NCBI GenBank assembly: GCA_905221605.1
Contig: CAJNDS010000389.1
Coordinates: 1 to 64,000, forward strand
Direction of reading: 5' to 3'
From: Symbiodinium natans
Lineage: Eukaryota > Sar > Dinophyceae > Suessiales > Symbiodiniaceae
DNA length: 64,000 nt
Made by a program: the position numbers and the translations under genes. Positions 28,348-38,526 of the stretch are shown in pieces; position 1 is the stretch's first letter, and every line of letters begins with the position of its first letter. The notes under the pieces were generated by a model. The model was not told where the DNA came from. It did not search any database and saw nothing but the letters and a program-made list of their open reading frames with translations.

Positions 28348-31300
28348 ATGTCTTGGGCACAGCAGCGCGAGAGAATCCGGCGGGCCGTGGAGGCGGGCGT
28401 CTCCGCGCGCACCTCGCCGCAGGGCTCGGAGCTCTTGCGCCTCCCCAACGCCCAGCAGCTGCTGCTCGCCCGGCCGGACGGGCAGCCCACCCGCGCCGGG
28501 CAGTTCTATTACCAGCTGGTCGGGCGGCGCCCGCCCTCCCGGCGCTTCAACGAGGCGCAGCCGCTTGTGCGCGACGGCCCGAACGATTTTATTTTGTTGA
28601 GAGGCGGCGCCAAGAAGCTGGTGCGGAGCCTGCAGCCCGACGGCAGCTACCGCGTCACGAAGCTGGGCAAGGCCTTCTTCAAAACCAAATGGACCGATTT
28701 CATCGCCCACATGCCCGTGAGGATCCGCGGGAGGCGGCGCCGCGGGCAGCCCTATTCCAGAGATGACTTGCTACCAGTGACTCTGGATGGCCTGGGGCGC
28801 CAGAACGACGGGCTGAGCGAGGTGCAGCAGCACCGGAACGTCATCGCGGCGGCGCTCCGCAAGATGGGGAACCCCGCGGACGGCGACGTCGTCACGGAGC
28901 TCTCGGACGAGACGTACTATTACGACGCCTCGCGGGACTGGGGCGTCTCCAAGCAGACGATGCAGGTGGCGCAGAACAACCAGGTGGAGACGGAGGTGAC
29001 GCTCCGCCAGCCGCTGGGCGCGCTGCGGGACGTCTCCTACCAGCTCTTCAGGGGCTCGGAGATCCTGGAGAGCGCCTTCGAGGAGCGGGCCGACAGGCTC
29101 TGCGTGGTGCGCCAAATCGCGGAGCTGCTGCAGCTGCCCTTCGAGTCTACTCGGACTTCGACGCGATCTGCCCCCAGGGCTGGGAGCAGAGGGGCGTCAC
29201 CGGCAAGGAGATCCGGCAGTTCTGCGAGTGGCGCAAGGCGCCGATGTTCATCGTGAACTGCCGAGGGCAAATGATCGACTGCTACGAGCCGCCCGTGAAG
29301 GAGGAGCGGGCCCTGGCGCTGTGCATCTACCGCGACCACGCCTACTTCTACAAGAGCGCGCGGGCCGTGGCCTGGTGCGACGGCGAGCCGCGGGACACCC
29401 CGAGCTACCGCGGGGAGCGGCGGGAGTCCACCGTGCCGCCCTTCGCCGAGTGGCGGGAGTGGCAGGGCGCCCTCGAGCCAGGGCACTACTGGGCGAAGGA
29501 CCTGCGCGTCGCGCGCTCCCGCCTGCTCGCGGAGGGCCACCAGCCCAAGGTGGTCCTGCGGGGGCTCGTGGAGTGGCGCTACCTGCGGCTCCGCGTGCCT
29601 GGGGGCGACTGCGTCATCCACGAGTATCCCGAGGACGCACAGGTGCTGGAAGCGTGGATGGGCAAGCTGGGCTTCGTCTACCGCGGGCAGCGGCTCGCGG
29701 GGGCGGCGAGCGAGGTCTTCGCAGCGCTCCTGAAGGCGCGCAGGGACCGCGGGGACGTGCAGCGGCTGCTGCGGGAGCAGCGGGGAGCCTGCGCGCTCTG
29801 CGCCGCGCCCATCGACGCGGGCAGCTGCGAGGCGGACCACGTGGTGCCGGTGCACCAGTCCTTCTTCGGGCAGCGGCAGCACCTGCAGGCCCTGTGCCTG
29901 GAGTGCCACCGCGCCAAGACGTTCCTGGAGTGCTCCCACGCCACGAGCCTGGAGAGCCGCTTCTGCCGCCACGTCTTCGAGAGCTACGCCTGCTCCCCCC
30001 GGCTGCCGCCGCTCGTGTGCGGCCTGTCGAAGCCTGTCGAAGTGCAACCCCGAGAAGGTGTGCCAGGGCGTGGACGTGGTGCGGTGCCGGAAGAACGCCC
30101 TGGCCAACGCCCCCTTCCCGCTGCCCGTTTTCTGCCCCCTGGACAGCATCCGGCCGGCGGAGGAGGGGCAGCTGGCGGACCTCACCTTCGTGCGGAAGCG
30201 GGAGGACAAGCGCGAGGGCTTTCTGGCGCGGCTGCCCTACGTCGGCCCGGGCTGGTACGGGAAGCCCGCGCTGGCCTACATGCTCGACGCGGGCCTGGCG
30301 AGATGGGCGGACTGCGAGTGGTCCCTGCAGGCCACGGCCCACGTGGCGCCCGACTGCCTGGCGCGGGCGCTGGAGGTCATGGAGGGGGCCTGGCCCGAGG
30401 GCGAGGAGCACTTCGCGAAGCTCAGCGTGAACGCCCTCATCGGGCTGTGGGCGCGCTCCAAGGACGTCTTCTACTCCATGAGGACGAGCAGCCACGAGGC
30501 GGACGCCTGGGGCTCCCAGTTCCTGCAGGTGTTCTTCGACGCCGCGGGCGCCTGCCACTACGACCACGTCTACGCCACGGAGCTCTTCACGAACCGCTCC
30601 ACGCGCCCGGCGCACGACTTCGTGATGGCCTCCGAGTACGTGGCGATGGCGAGGATCAGCCGCGCGCTGCGGGAGGTGCCTCCCCGCTACCTGGTGGCGC
30701 TGAAGACCGACTGCCTCGTCTGCCAGGGCCTGCCGAAAAAGTTCCTGCCCGCCGTGGAGGCGCTCACGCGGCACCGGCACCGGGACGGCACGCCGAAGTA
30801 CCGCTTCGAGGAGGTGAAGCGACTGGAGGGAGACTACCGAGAGCCGCGGCTGGAGACGGAGCCGCCGCCGCCGCCGCCGCCACACGGCCTTGGGCAGGAG
30901 CCCTGGAGGCACGTGGAGGACCCCGTGGCGCACTGCCTCGACGGGGGCAGCCTGCTGCTCTCCGGCATGCCGGGCACGGGGAAGACGCACCTGGCGCGGA
31001 GGATCGTGGCGCAGCTCTCGGCGCAGGGCGAGGACGTCACGCTCATCTCGAAGACGCACTGCAGCGTGCAGAACCTGGGCCTGGGGGCGCAGACGGCGGA
31101 CCACTGGGTGCGGCGCACCGTGCGCGCGGGCCGCTGCGAGCTGGACTGGCTCGTGGTGGAGGAGGTCACGCAGCTCGACGTGGGGCTGTGGGCCGACATC
31201 GCTGAGCTCTCCACCAACCGTCGGGTGCGCTTCTTGCTGCTGGGCGACTTCCGGCAGCTGCCCGCCGTGCAGGACGCCTTCGGGGGAGCGCCCGTGCTGC

Positions 31301-31926
31301 GCTCGCTGAAGGACTCGCAGCTGCTGCACGACCTGGCGGGAGGCTGTGTGCACGAGCTCACGGAGAATCAGCGCAGCGACGAGACGATCTTCCGCTTCCT
31401 GCGGTGGCTTCGCGTGGACGAGCCGGAGCAGCCGCCGCTGCGGGAGGCCGTGCAGGCGGCGCGGGAGCTGTTCCCGCGGCGGGGCCGCCCCGACACCTGC
31501 CTGGTCATCTCCCACGCCCACCGCATGGCCATCAACGACCGGGAGAACCGGCGGCTCGCGCCGCCCGATGCGCTGCTGATCGAGCACCACGGCACGGGGC
31601 CGGCGGGGACGAACCAGCCGCAGACCATGCGCGTGTGGCCGGGACTGAGGCTCGTGGGCGCGGGCGGCAGGGTGCCCAAGGGCTGCTTCGCGACGGTGCG
31701 GGAGGTGGGGGAGCGGATCTCGCTGGACGACGGGCAGAGCTTCGCGCCCGCGGAGCTGCTGCGGCACACGCGGCTCTGCCACGCGGTCACGTACGCCTCC
31801 TGCCAGGGCCTCACGCTGCGGGGGCGCGTTTACCTTTGCGACGCCGAGAACCCGCACTTCTCCGTGAAGCACCTGTACGTGGGCGCGTCGCGGGCCACGG
31901 GCGCGGAGCTCCTGAGCGTGATCTGA
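28348..31926 (+). CDS. B-family DNA polymerase with HNH domain and SF1 helicase, split by two frameshifts
   Basis: Three open stretches (28348-about 29141, about 29142-30040, about 30041-31926) form one long protein of about 1190 residues. The first is an unrecognised N-terminal region. The second contains an HNH nuclease: CALC, EADHVVPVHQ and LCLECHRAKT (29795-29925). The third has polymerase motif A-like VDVVRCRKNAL (Asp at 30073), motif B-like KLSVNALIGLW (30418-) and motif C-like LKTDCLV (Asp at 30709), where KTD replaces the usual DTD. It continues directly into an SF1/Pif1-like helicase: GMPGTGKT (30964), WLVVEEVTQLD, LLLGDFRQLPAV, YASCQGLTL and VGASRA. It would copy and unwind the viral genome. 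The frame breaks may be mutations or assembly errors. Confidence 0.75.
30021..30040 (+). repeat. 10 bp tandem duplication causing a frameshift
   Basis: CCTGTCGAAG occurs twice in a row. Ten bases is one more than a multiple of three, and the polymerase frame changes exactly here. Confidence 0.85.
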
Positions 31927-32204
31927 GACCCGCGGAGCCATCCCGGGAATTACCGGGATGGCCGAAGACGCCAAAAAGCTCCCCATCTCCCCCGCATGCC
32001 CACCGCAGCGCACCACCGCACCGCACCACCGCACCGCACCGTTCTCGGCCCGAGCTCCCCATCTCCCCCGCATGCCCACCGCAGCGCACCACCGCACCGC
32101 ACCACCGCACCGCACCGTTCTCGGCCCGAGCTCCCCATCTCCCCCGCGTGCCCACCGCGCCACCGCACCGCGCCGCACCGCCGCACCGCGCCACCGCGCC
32201 CCCT

Positions 32205-32445
32205 GTACCCCGACCTGTACCCCTACCTGTACCCCTACCTGTCCCCTACCTGTACCCCTACCTGTACCCCTACCTGTACCCCTACCCGTCGACAAATTTA
32301 TTGTCGACAACCTGTACCCCTACCTGTACCCCTACCTGTACCCCTACCTGTACCCCTACCTGTCGACAATTTTATTGTCGACAACCTGTACCCCTACCTG
32401 TACCCCTACCTGTACCCCTACCTGTCGACAAATTTATTGTCGACA
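32205..32445. repeat. 12 bp minisatellite CTGTACCCCTAC
   Basis: Tandem CTGTACCCCTAC units interrupted by three 21 bp hairpins. The same unit occurs at 46615-46760 in this orientation and at 39900-39990 in reverse complement. Confidence 0.95.
32288..32444. repeat. Three 21 bp GTCGACAA hairpins
   Basis: GTCGACAA, five A/T bases, TTGTCGAC at 32288-32308, 32362-32382 and 32424-32444. Spacings are 74 and 62 bp, differing by one 12 bp minisatellite unit. Related sites are at 46673-46693 and 46759-46779, with a half site at 39892-39899. Confidence 0.9.
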
Positions 32446-32700
32446 ACAACAAATGCATGTTTCGCGCCGCGTTTTCGCGTGTGCAAATGAGTTTACGTGC
32501 ACATATAAACGCGTCACGCAAAATGCATGCAAAGTGAACGCGTTTCGCGGCGTGCATAAGCAAACGCGTTTCGCGGCATGCAAAGTGCACGCGTTGCGCA
32601 TGCATTTTCGAAGCGTTTTTCTCGCATCATGAAAGCATTTTGTCGCATCATGAAATCATCACGGAGCATTTTTGTCGCATCATGGCTGCAAAAAAAACAC

Positions 32701-33159
32701 CTCTCTCATAGACAGAAACGCCCACACCGCGCCACAACACAGCTGAGAGGATCGAGGATCTAAGTTTGAGGAGTGTCGTTCTAGAGGCCTCAGTTCCAAA
32801 ACTGCATCAGAGTGCAGTTTCAGGTCTCACAGTAGCATCGCTGCAGCCGATTTTGAGGCCAGAAAATTTGCGAGGGAGGAATCGCAACAGGATGCAGTTC
32901 TGAGGCTGCGGAGTTGTGGAGTGTAACAGCGTGGAACTCCACAACTCCGCAGCCTCAGAACTGCATCCTGTTGCGATTCCGATTACGAGCAAATTTTCTG
33001 GCCTCAAAATCGGCTGCAGCGATGCTACTGTGAGACCTGAAACTGCACTCTGATGCAGTTTTGGAACTGAGGCCTCTAGAACGACACTCCTCAAACTTAG
33101 ATCCTCGATCCTCTCAGCTGTGTTGTGGCGCGGTGTGGGCGTTTCTGTCTATGAGAGAG
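32701..33159. repeat. 459 bp near-perfect palindrome, copy 1
   Basis: Left arm from CTCTCTCATAGACAG mirrors the right arm ending CTGTCTATGAGAGAG. Arms are about 222 bp around a loop near 32923-32937, with one short mismatched patch (32872-32882). Capable of a very long hairpin. A second copy at 46953 onward is split by the copia insertion. Confidence 0.95.
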
Positions 33160-33981
33160 TTGGTGCCTTCGACCCTCTGCTAGCTTCCCGGGCCGGCAGG
33201 AGAGCTTTAGTCCCTGATCTTCTGGGGTAACTGCTTATCGGCAGGAACCGCCAGAGTTCAGGGAGCAACTGCTCACTGGCAGCCTGCAGCTGAGGCTCTT
33301 TCGGGTGTTTGCTTGTCTGGCTCGATGTACAGTCGGAAGAACAGCCCACAGAGGAGGCTTAAGCCTTACTCGCGACGAACACTTTGCTGTGGGTCCCGCA
33401 TCAGGTGTAGTCACGGGGTAAACCTGCTCATTGTGCTGTCCAAAAAAATCGGCCGCTGCGCGGGGCTCTTAGAAAAGGCCCCTGGACATTCACACTCGAC
33501 GCGCGGTTGGCTGCAGACCGTCAAGCAGCCTTGGGGGCCGTAGCTGCTCCGAGCTCCGCGCTGCGCGCGGCCTGATACCCAGGGGGACTGCGCTGGACGT
33601 CTCAAAAAATGCGTCAGTTTGGGGCGCATAAACTGGGCACGATGTCAGGTGGGATTTGTGAGATTTCTTCAGGTCACTTGCAGTGAACACGGAGAGCAAC
33701 TTTTGCGCAGCTTTGCAGTTCTTAAACGTGATTCAGGAAGCAAGATTACCCCCCACCCCATAGAATCTTAGCGTAGATGTTGCAGGATTGGTGCACGAGG
33801 GATGGTACACATGTCGCGGAGTCGTGTCTTCCCCGGTTTAAAAACCATTGTATACTTAAAACGGGCTCACCTCGACTCCGCTGCCGTTCTAAGGGGAATT
33901 CCACTTTGGAAGGACTCCGCCGACTCCGCTTACATGACATCAGTGGCCCTCCGTTGACGGGGGGCACCCACTAGACACTCC
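33160..33981. other. Intergenic, no gene recognised
   Basis: Moderate GC; no domain or clear repeat seen. Confidence 0.4.
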
Positions 33982-34442
33982 AACTGGAAGAACGCCGAAG
34001 CCCAACCTGGCCTACTCCAGCAGCTCATTGACGAGGAGATCGCCCAGGGATGGGTAGCAGAAGTCCACGGGGGCGAGGCCGCCGCACGCCTACGTTGGCC
34101 CAAAGGCATTGCCATCGGCAAGCTCAACGTGGTTCAGGCCGAGGATGGTCCTAGACAGCTCAGTTTGCAATGTAAACCCACTTTGCACATTGCCTGAACG
34201 CGTCTGCTTGCCCACATCTGCAGACGTCAGGGCCTCCTTCAAGCCAAATACGCCTCCCAAGGAGCTGCCCTAGACTTCAAAGCCGCCCATAAGCGAGTCA
34301 AAGTCAAGCCTTCAGACCAAGGCTTATTGCTTTTCAGGCACGCTGGACGCCTCTTCGCCTACGTTGTGTGCCATTTTGGCGCACGCTTTTCAGCCTACTG
34401 GTGGCAGAGGGTTGAACATGAGGGCCACTTCCGCGTGGTTTA
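33982..34442 (+). pseudogene. DIRS-like reverse transcriptase N-terminal fragment
   Basis: One frame from 33982 gives LLQQLIDEEIAQGWVAEV, LRWPKGIAIGKLNVVQ, then after an in-frame TGA near 34195, ALDFKAAHKRVKVKPSDQG and CHFGARFSAYWWQRV, ending at a stop near 34440. These are the fingers and motif A region of the RT family whose palm and RNase H are at 13469-14830. Premature stop and truncation mark a dead copy. Confidence 0.6.
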
Positions 34443-34862
34443 GGATGACACGATAAGTCGCGCGGAGAATATTAAGCTTGTTCAGGTAGGCAACATTCCG
34501 GAGAATTTGCGTAGGAAGGTCCAAGACAATCCTGTATCAAATCGGGACAGCGTCGTTCATCTTGGGCGCCGCTCCTGCATGGTTTAGGATGACAAGGTAT
34601 GTCCCGCAGAGAACGTCAAGCTTGTCCAGGTGGGCAAAATCCCGAAGAATTTGCGTGGGAAAGCCCAAAACAGTCCTGTATCAAATCGGGACAGCGTCGT
34701 TCATCTTGGGAGCCGCTCCTGCATGGTTTAGGATGACAAGGTATGTCCCGCAGAGAACGTCAAGCTTGTCCAGGTGGGCAAAATACTGGAGAATTTGCGC
34801 AGGAAGGCCCAAAACAGTCCAGTATCAAATCGGGACAGCGTCGTTCATCTTGGGAGCCGCAT
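34436..34862. repeat. 142-146 bp tandem repeat, three copies
   Basis: Copies start with GGTTTAGGATGACA at about 34438, 34580 and 34726, and end with ATCGGGACAGCGTCGTTCAT. The first copy overlaps the end of the RT fragment and is more diverged. Confidence 0.9.
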
Positions 34863-37311
34863 ATTACGATCTTCCCATGGCTGCTGTCCTCACCTTATGC
34901 TCCGAAACGCAACTATCTCCATATGCGTGGTACGCGCCCATATCATCAGGTTTCTCTGCGTTGCCTCTTCTTATCAGCCTTCGTCCTTGCCTTATTATCC
35001 TTTACCTTCCAACCTGGAGAAGCCCTTCCTGACGTATCCAGACAGCAATGCTCTCCGCGCCGTATTCCCTTCTTGGAGTATCCTGGCAGCAAAGCTCCGC
35101 GTTCTACATGTCTACCTGCAATATCCAGGCAGCAAGGTACTTCACTCAGTATACGCTTGGGTCATTGTAGGGCTGGACGATAAAGCTCTGCACTGCGTAC
35201 TCCTCTTTGACGCCAAGCGTTCCCACCATCATCCTTGCTGAGCAACTTTGATCGATGGATATCCTGGTCCGCTCTTCGGCTATCATATGCGCTATTCCGC
35301 CATTCGATTCGACAGAGCCGATATATCATCCAAGCCTCTCACACCGCGATATAAGCAAAACCAACGCAATCGCACTCCCACCAATGACAGATTCGCCCCC
35401 CGATAAGCAAGACTTAGAAACATCGCCCTTCTCGAGCTTCGTCTCCCAGCTTGCACGCATGTTCGTTCCAGCACCTGAGGGTGCTTATTCGCCTCCATTC
35501 TTCTCGTCCTCCTCGGCATTGGTACGATCGTCAGCCGCTATGTAATTCTCCTGTCCCTTTCCCAAATCATAAACATGGACTCCAAATCTTCTATCCAGAC
35601 GTATCCATATTCCATCAATGCGGACGACATTCCACTCCCTCCAAGAGCGTACTTCATTCCACTTGTCACACCTCGCAGCGTCAAACGCTTTCCGTCGGCG
35701 CTGCGTCTCGCACCACCTGTAAGGACAAAATGCAAGACAGAGGATCCCATATTCCATCGTGCACAACTTGAAAGGTGGACCATGCGAAGACATATTATCT
35801 TGTCGTCTCCTACGCCGCGGAGTCGCACACCATCCTCCATGCATAGTGCTATATTCCCCCCGCGTACTTCGCTTCAGCTCGACGTATACCTCTCTCCATC
35901 CGCAATTTCCACAAGCGATTTGTCCCATCTCACTTCGCGTGGACCTTATAGCTCACACGATACGCAGAACCGCATCCGGGGCCAACCCTCTTGAAAATCA
36001 AAAACTGAGTATCATATACATCCAGCGAATATCATATACCCAACTCCGGCGGCCAGTTCATCCACACACCATTCATCCGACTTTCCTGCTGAACGATCTT
36101 GACCCGAGGGATTTTGTATTATCTTCCACCAAGCAAAACTTGATGGTATCACCGCCCTCTCGTCATCACCGTATCCGCCGTAGTTCCCCCCGATATACAA
36201 AACTCTGCAAAATATCACAATGGAGGATTTCATACCATCCCCTAATAAGCAAGACTTGACGATACCACCACGCTCAAATCATCTGGTCCGTGACGTACCA
36301 AGCGCCATAGCCGACATATCATCCAAGCCAGGCATCAGCAGATAGCACTCTCAACAATGACAGATTCGCCCCCCGATAAGCGAAACCTAGAACCGCCACA
36401 TTCGCTATCAACGCTATCCATTGGAAGCCATCCGAATATTATATCGACTCAGCAGGACGCACCTGTATTAATTCTCTGGGCAACGAAGACGAAGAAGACG
36501 CTGATATCAAGTCCTGCTTGTATCATACACCGGCCCTGATTGCCTCCGACACGTTTCGCTGTCCATCACGTTCGTTCGTGCGTCTGCGATTATCCTATCC
36601 CTTTGCGAGTCTCAAGCCACCACCAAGCATACTGACCAGGCGTCCGTATCACCCCGTTCTCAAACACCAGCGCACTCTCCAGGACAGTCGCCGTCATGCC
36701 TCTCAGCATTCGGGGCCTAAACCTCGAGTCGGCCCTCACCCATATTCCACCAACAATCTCGCCCTCATTCTTGAGTGGCCTCCATATAAAGTCGTTCTTG
36801 CTTGCGGAAGTTTTGGGATACCCCCCTGCATGATCATATCTCCGCTCCTTTATTTTCTTGCTATCATATTCCTTCGCCACGTCACCGGTGTCATCATTCT
36901 CACCAAGTCTGTTGTATCCACTGCCATGCCGTGAAGACGAAGTCCATCCTTCTGTCCCTTTATTATCATTCACTTGCGCCATATGGTATGCGTCACTTCA
37001 CTTCTTGAAGACGAAGCCCCACTCACATTCCCAACCCTACATACCCTCCGTTCGAGTTGGGCGAGGCTCTCGGTGAGCGGATTGCTGTTGGGCTTGGTGT
37101 TTGCTATCATTGCTCCCTTCTCCGGGCCCGGACGGTTGGTGTGTTCTTTGCATCTGGCTGCAGGGGCTGCGCATTTATCCACGGCCTCAGGGAAGCGGCC
37201 CGCCCCCATGGGAGACCCATTCCTCGCGAGTCTTCTCGGCTCGCCAAAAATCCAGCCTGCGCTCAACCCTACTTTGTATCCATGCATGTGTTCTTGCGCT
37301 TGCCGGTAGCT
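34863..37311. other. AT-richer intergenic stretch with scattered repeats
   Basis: No gene supported. CAGATTCGCCCCCCGATAAG occurs at 35389 and 36361, with a partial copy near 36242 (AATAAGCAAGACTTGACGAT), suggesting an old ~1 kb duplication. Composition differs sharply from the GC-rich viral segments on either side. Confidence 0.5.
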
Positions 37312-37493
37312 CGTGCCATTTGCCGGGCGTGCCGCTGGCCGCGAGGCAGCTGCGGGACTTCAACGCCGCCCCTGGCCCTGCCCCTGCGGCGGCTCCCAAG
37401 GCCGCCGCGGCGAGGAGGCTGCCCCTGGCCGTGCGGCAGCTGCGCGACTTCAACGCCCCGCCGCCCGCCAGGGCGCCGCGGGAGCTGAACTAG
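37312..37493 (+). pseudogene. C-terminal fragment with duplicated LRDFN motif
   Basis: About 58 codons with two copies of (V/L)PLAxRQLRDFNA separated by an Ala/Pro linker, ending APRELN and a stop. No start codon in the GC-rich part; the frame enters from unrelated AT-rich DNA, so this is a truncated gene at the segment edge. Family unknown. Confidence 0.4.
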
Positions 37494-37497
37494 GGAT

Positions 37498-38050
37498 CAC
37501 TTGGGATCCAAGCAAAAACTGCGCGGCCACACGGGAGTGCTTCGGGGGCGCGTGGGATCCGAGCAAAAACTGCACAGCAAAACGGCTTCCTTACAGGTCA
37601 AGGAGGTGCTGCCGCACACGGCCACGTGCTTCGAGAGGGGGGCGCGTGGGATCCGAGCAAAAACTGCAGAGCAAATCGGCTTCCTTACAGGTTAAGGAGG
37701 TGCTGCCGCACACGGCCGCTTCGAGAGGGGGGCGCGTGGGATCCGAGCAAAAACTGCAGAGCAAATCGGCTTCCTTACAGGTTAAGGAGGTGCTGCCGCA
37801 CACGGCCGCTTCGAGAGGGGGGCGCGTGGGATCCGAGCAAAAACTGCACAGCAAATCGGCTTCCTTACAGGTTAAGGAGGTGCTGCCGCACACGGCCGCT
37901 TCGAGAGGGCGTGGGATCCGAGCAAAAACTGCAGAGCAAATCGGCTTCCTTACAGGTCAAGGAGGTGCTGCCGCACACGGCCGCTTCGAGAGGGCGTGGG
38001 ATCCGAGCAAAAACTGCAGAGCAAATCGGCTTCCTTACAGGTTAAGGGGA
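37498..38050. repeat. ~83-95 bp tandem repeat, six copies, with AAAAACTGC box
   Basis: Each unit holds GGGATCCGAGCAAAAACTGC, then CAAATCGGCTTCCTTACAGG and GGAGGTGCTGCCGCACACGG. The same AAAAACTGC box reappears singly after the stops at 38499 and 39201. Open frames through the array are repeats, not genes. Confidence 0.9.
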
Positions 38051-38118
38051 GGGATGTTGCTGCCAGCTGCCTTAGCTGTGCTGACCCTGCATGTGTAGCC
38101 GTTCTCGAGCTCAAACCC

Positions 38119-38499
38119 ATGGCGAGCTTCCTGGACTGGGAGGACTACGAGTCCGCCGTCGAGCGCCTGCTGGCGCAGGGCGTGCGGCGGAGGGTGCACC
38201 TCCGCCTGCTGCCCGGAGTCTGGGCCCTGCACGTCGAGGGCGACTCGCCCCTCCGTGGCGGGCACCTGACGGGCCTGCACGTCTCTCTCGCCTTCGAGGG
38301 CGAGATCGAGCCGTGGTTGCTGCGGCGACTGCAGCGGCGGTGGGGGAGACCGCGTGAGACCTGCCTGCGCTTCACGCGGGTGGGCTGCGGGGGCGCGGGG
38401 ATCCTGGCGGGTTCCTGCGCGGTGGGCCGCTGCCCATGGCTGCGGCAGGCCCACGACGGCGGCTCGTACAGGAGCCGCGAGCCGCACATCAGCTTCTGA
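38119..38499 (+). CDS. 2H phosphoesterase-like protein (candidate)
   Basis: 126 residues from ATG at 38119 (MASFLDWEDY). Two H-x-S motifs, HVSL at 54-57 and HISF at 123-126, lie 69 residues apart, as in 2H phosphoesterases that open 2',3'-cyclic or 2'-5' linked RNA ends. A cyclic-nucleotide-sized core lies between them. The protein stops directly after the second motif, whereas most family members have at least one more strand, so the fold may be incomplete or the match a coincidence. It follows the tandem AAAAACTGC repeats and is followed by another copy of the box. Confidence 0.4.
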   Translation: MASFLDWEDYESAVERLLAQGVRRRVHLRLLPGVWALHVEGDSPLRGGHLTGLHVSLAFEGEIEPWLLRRLQRRWGRPRETCLRFTRVGCGGAGILAGSCAVGRCPWLRQAHDGGSYRSREPHISF

Positions 38500-38500
38500 G

Positions 38501-38513
38501 CAAAAACTGCGTC
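38501..38513 (+). promoter_or_regulatory. Intergenic AAAAACTGC box
   Basis: GCAAAAACTGC lies just after the stop of the 2H-like gene and 14 bp before the next ATG. Similar boxes occur in the 37498-38050 array and at 39203-39211 (AAAAAACTGC). Confidence 0.4.
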
Positions 38514-38526
38514 ATGTAGGGCAGGG

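Larger units (their letters stand above)
31979..32700. repeat. Right-end cassette of provirus, copy 1
   Basis: In order: ~76 bp repeats containing GAGCTCCCCATCTCCCCCGC (31979-32190), the 12 bp minisatellite CTGTACCCCTAC with three hairpins (32205-32445), then a unique-looking stretch with AACAAATGCATGTTTCGCGC and repeated TCGCATCATGAAA. The same order recurs at 46203-46952. Confidence 0.85.
16700..33159. mobile_element. Polinton-like provirus
   Basis: About 16 kb of GC-rich, tightly packed genes with the hallmark set of polinton/PLV/virophage-type viruses: packaging ATPase, penton (minor capsid), major capsid candidate, retroviral-type integrase, B-family DNA polymerase and SF1 helicase, plus an S74 tail-fibre-like protein and a methyltransferase. 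Genes are in two divergent blocks meeting at 27713-27742, with overlaps or gaps of a few bases, unlike the intron-rich host genes nearby. The left end merges into a C-rich minisatellite, and the right end is a 12 bp minisatellite with hairpins and a palindrome. Terminal inverted repeats were not established. Frameshifts and an inversion suggest a dead copy. Confidence 0.8.

Noticed and set aside
29614-32310. 898-codon - strand frame
   Set aside because: Antisense of the polymerase-helicase gene, running into the terminal repeats.
37498-38050. Possible CRISPR-like array
   Set aside because: The whole 83-95 bp unit repeats, with no variable spacers, in a eukaryotic setting.
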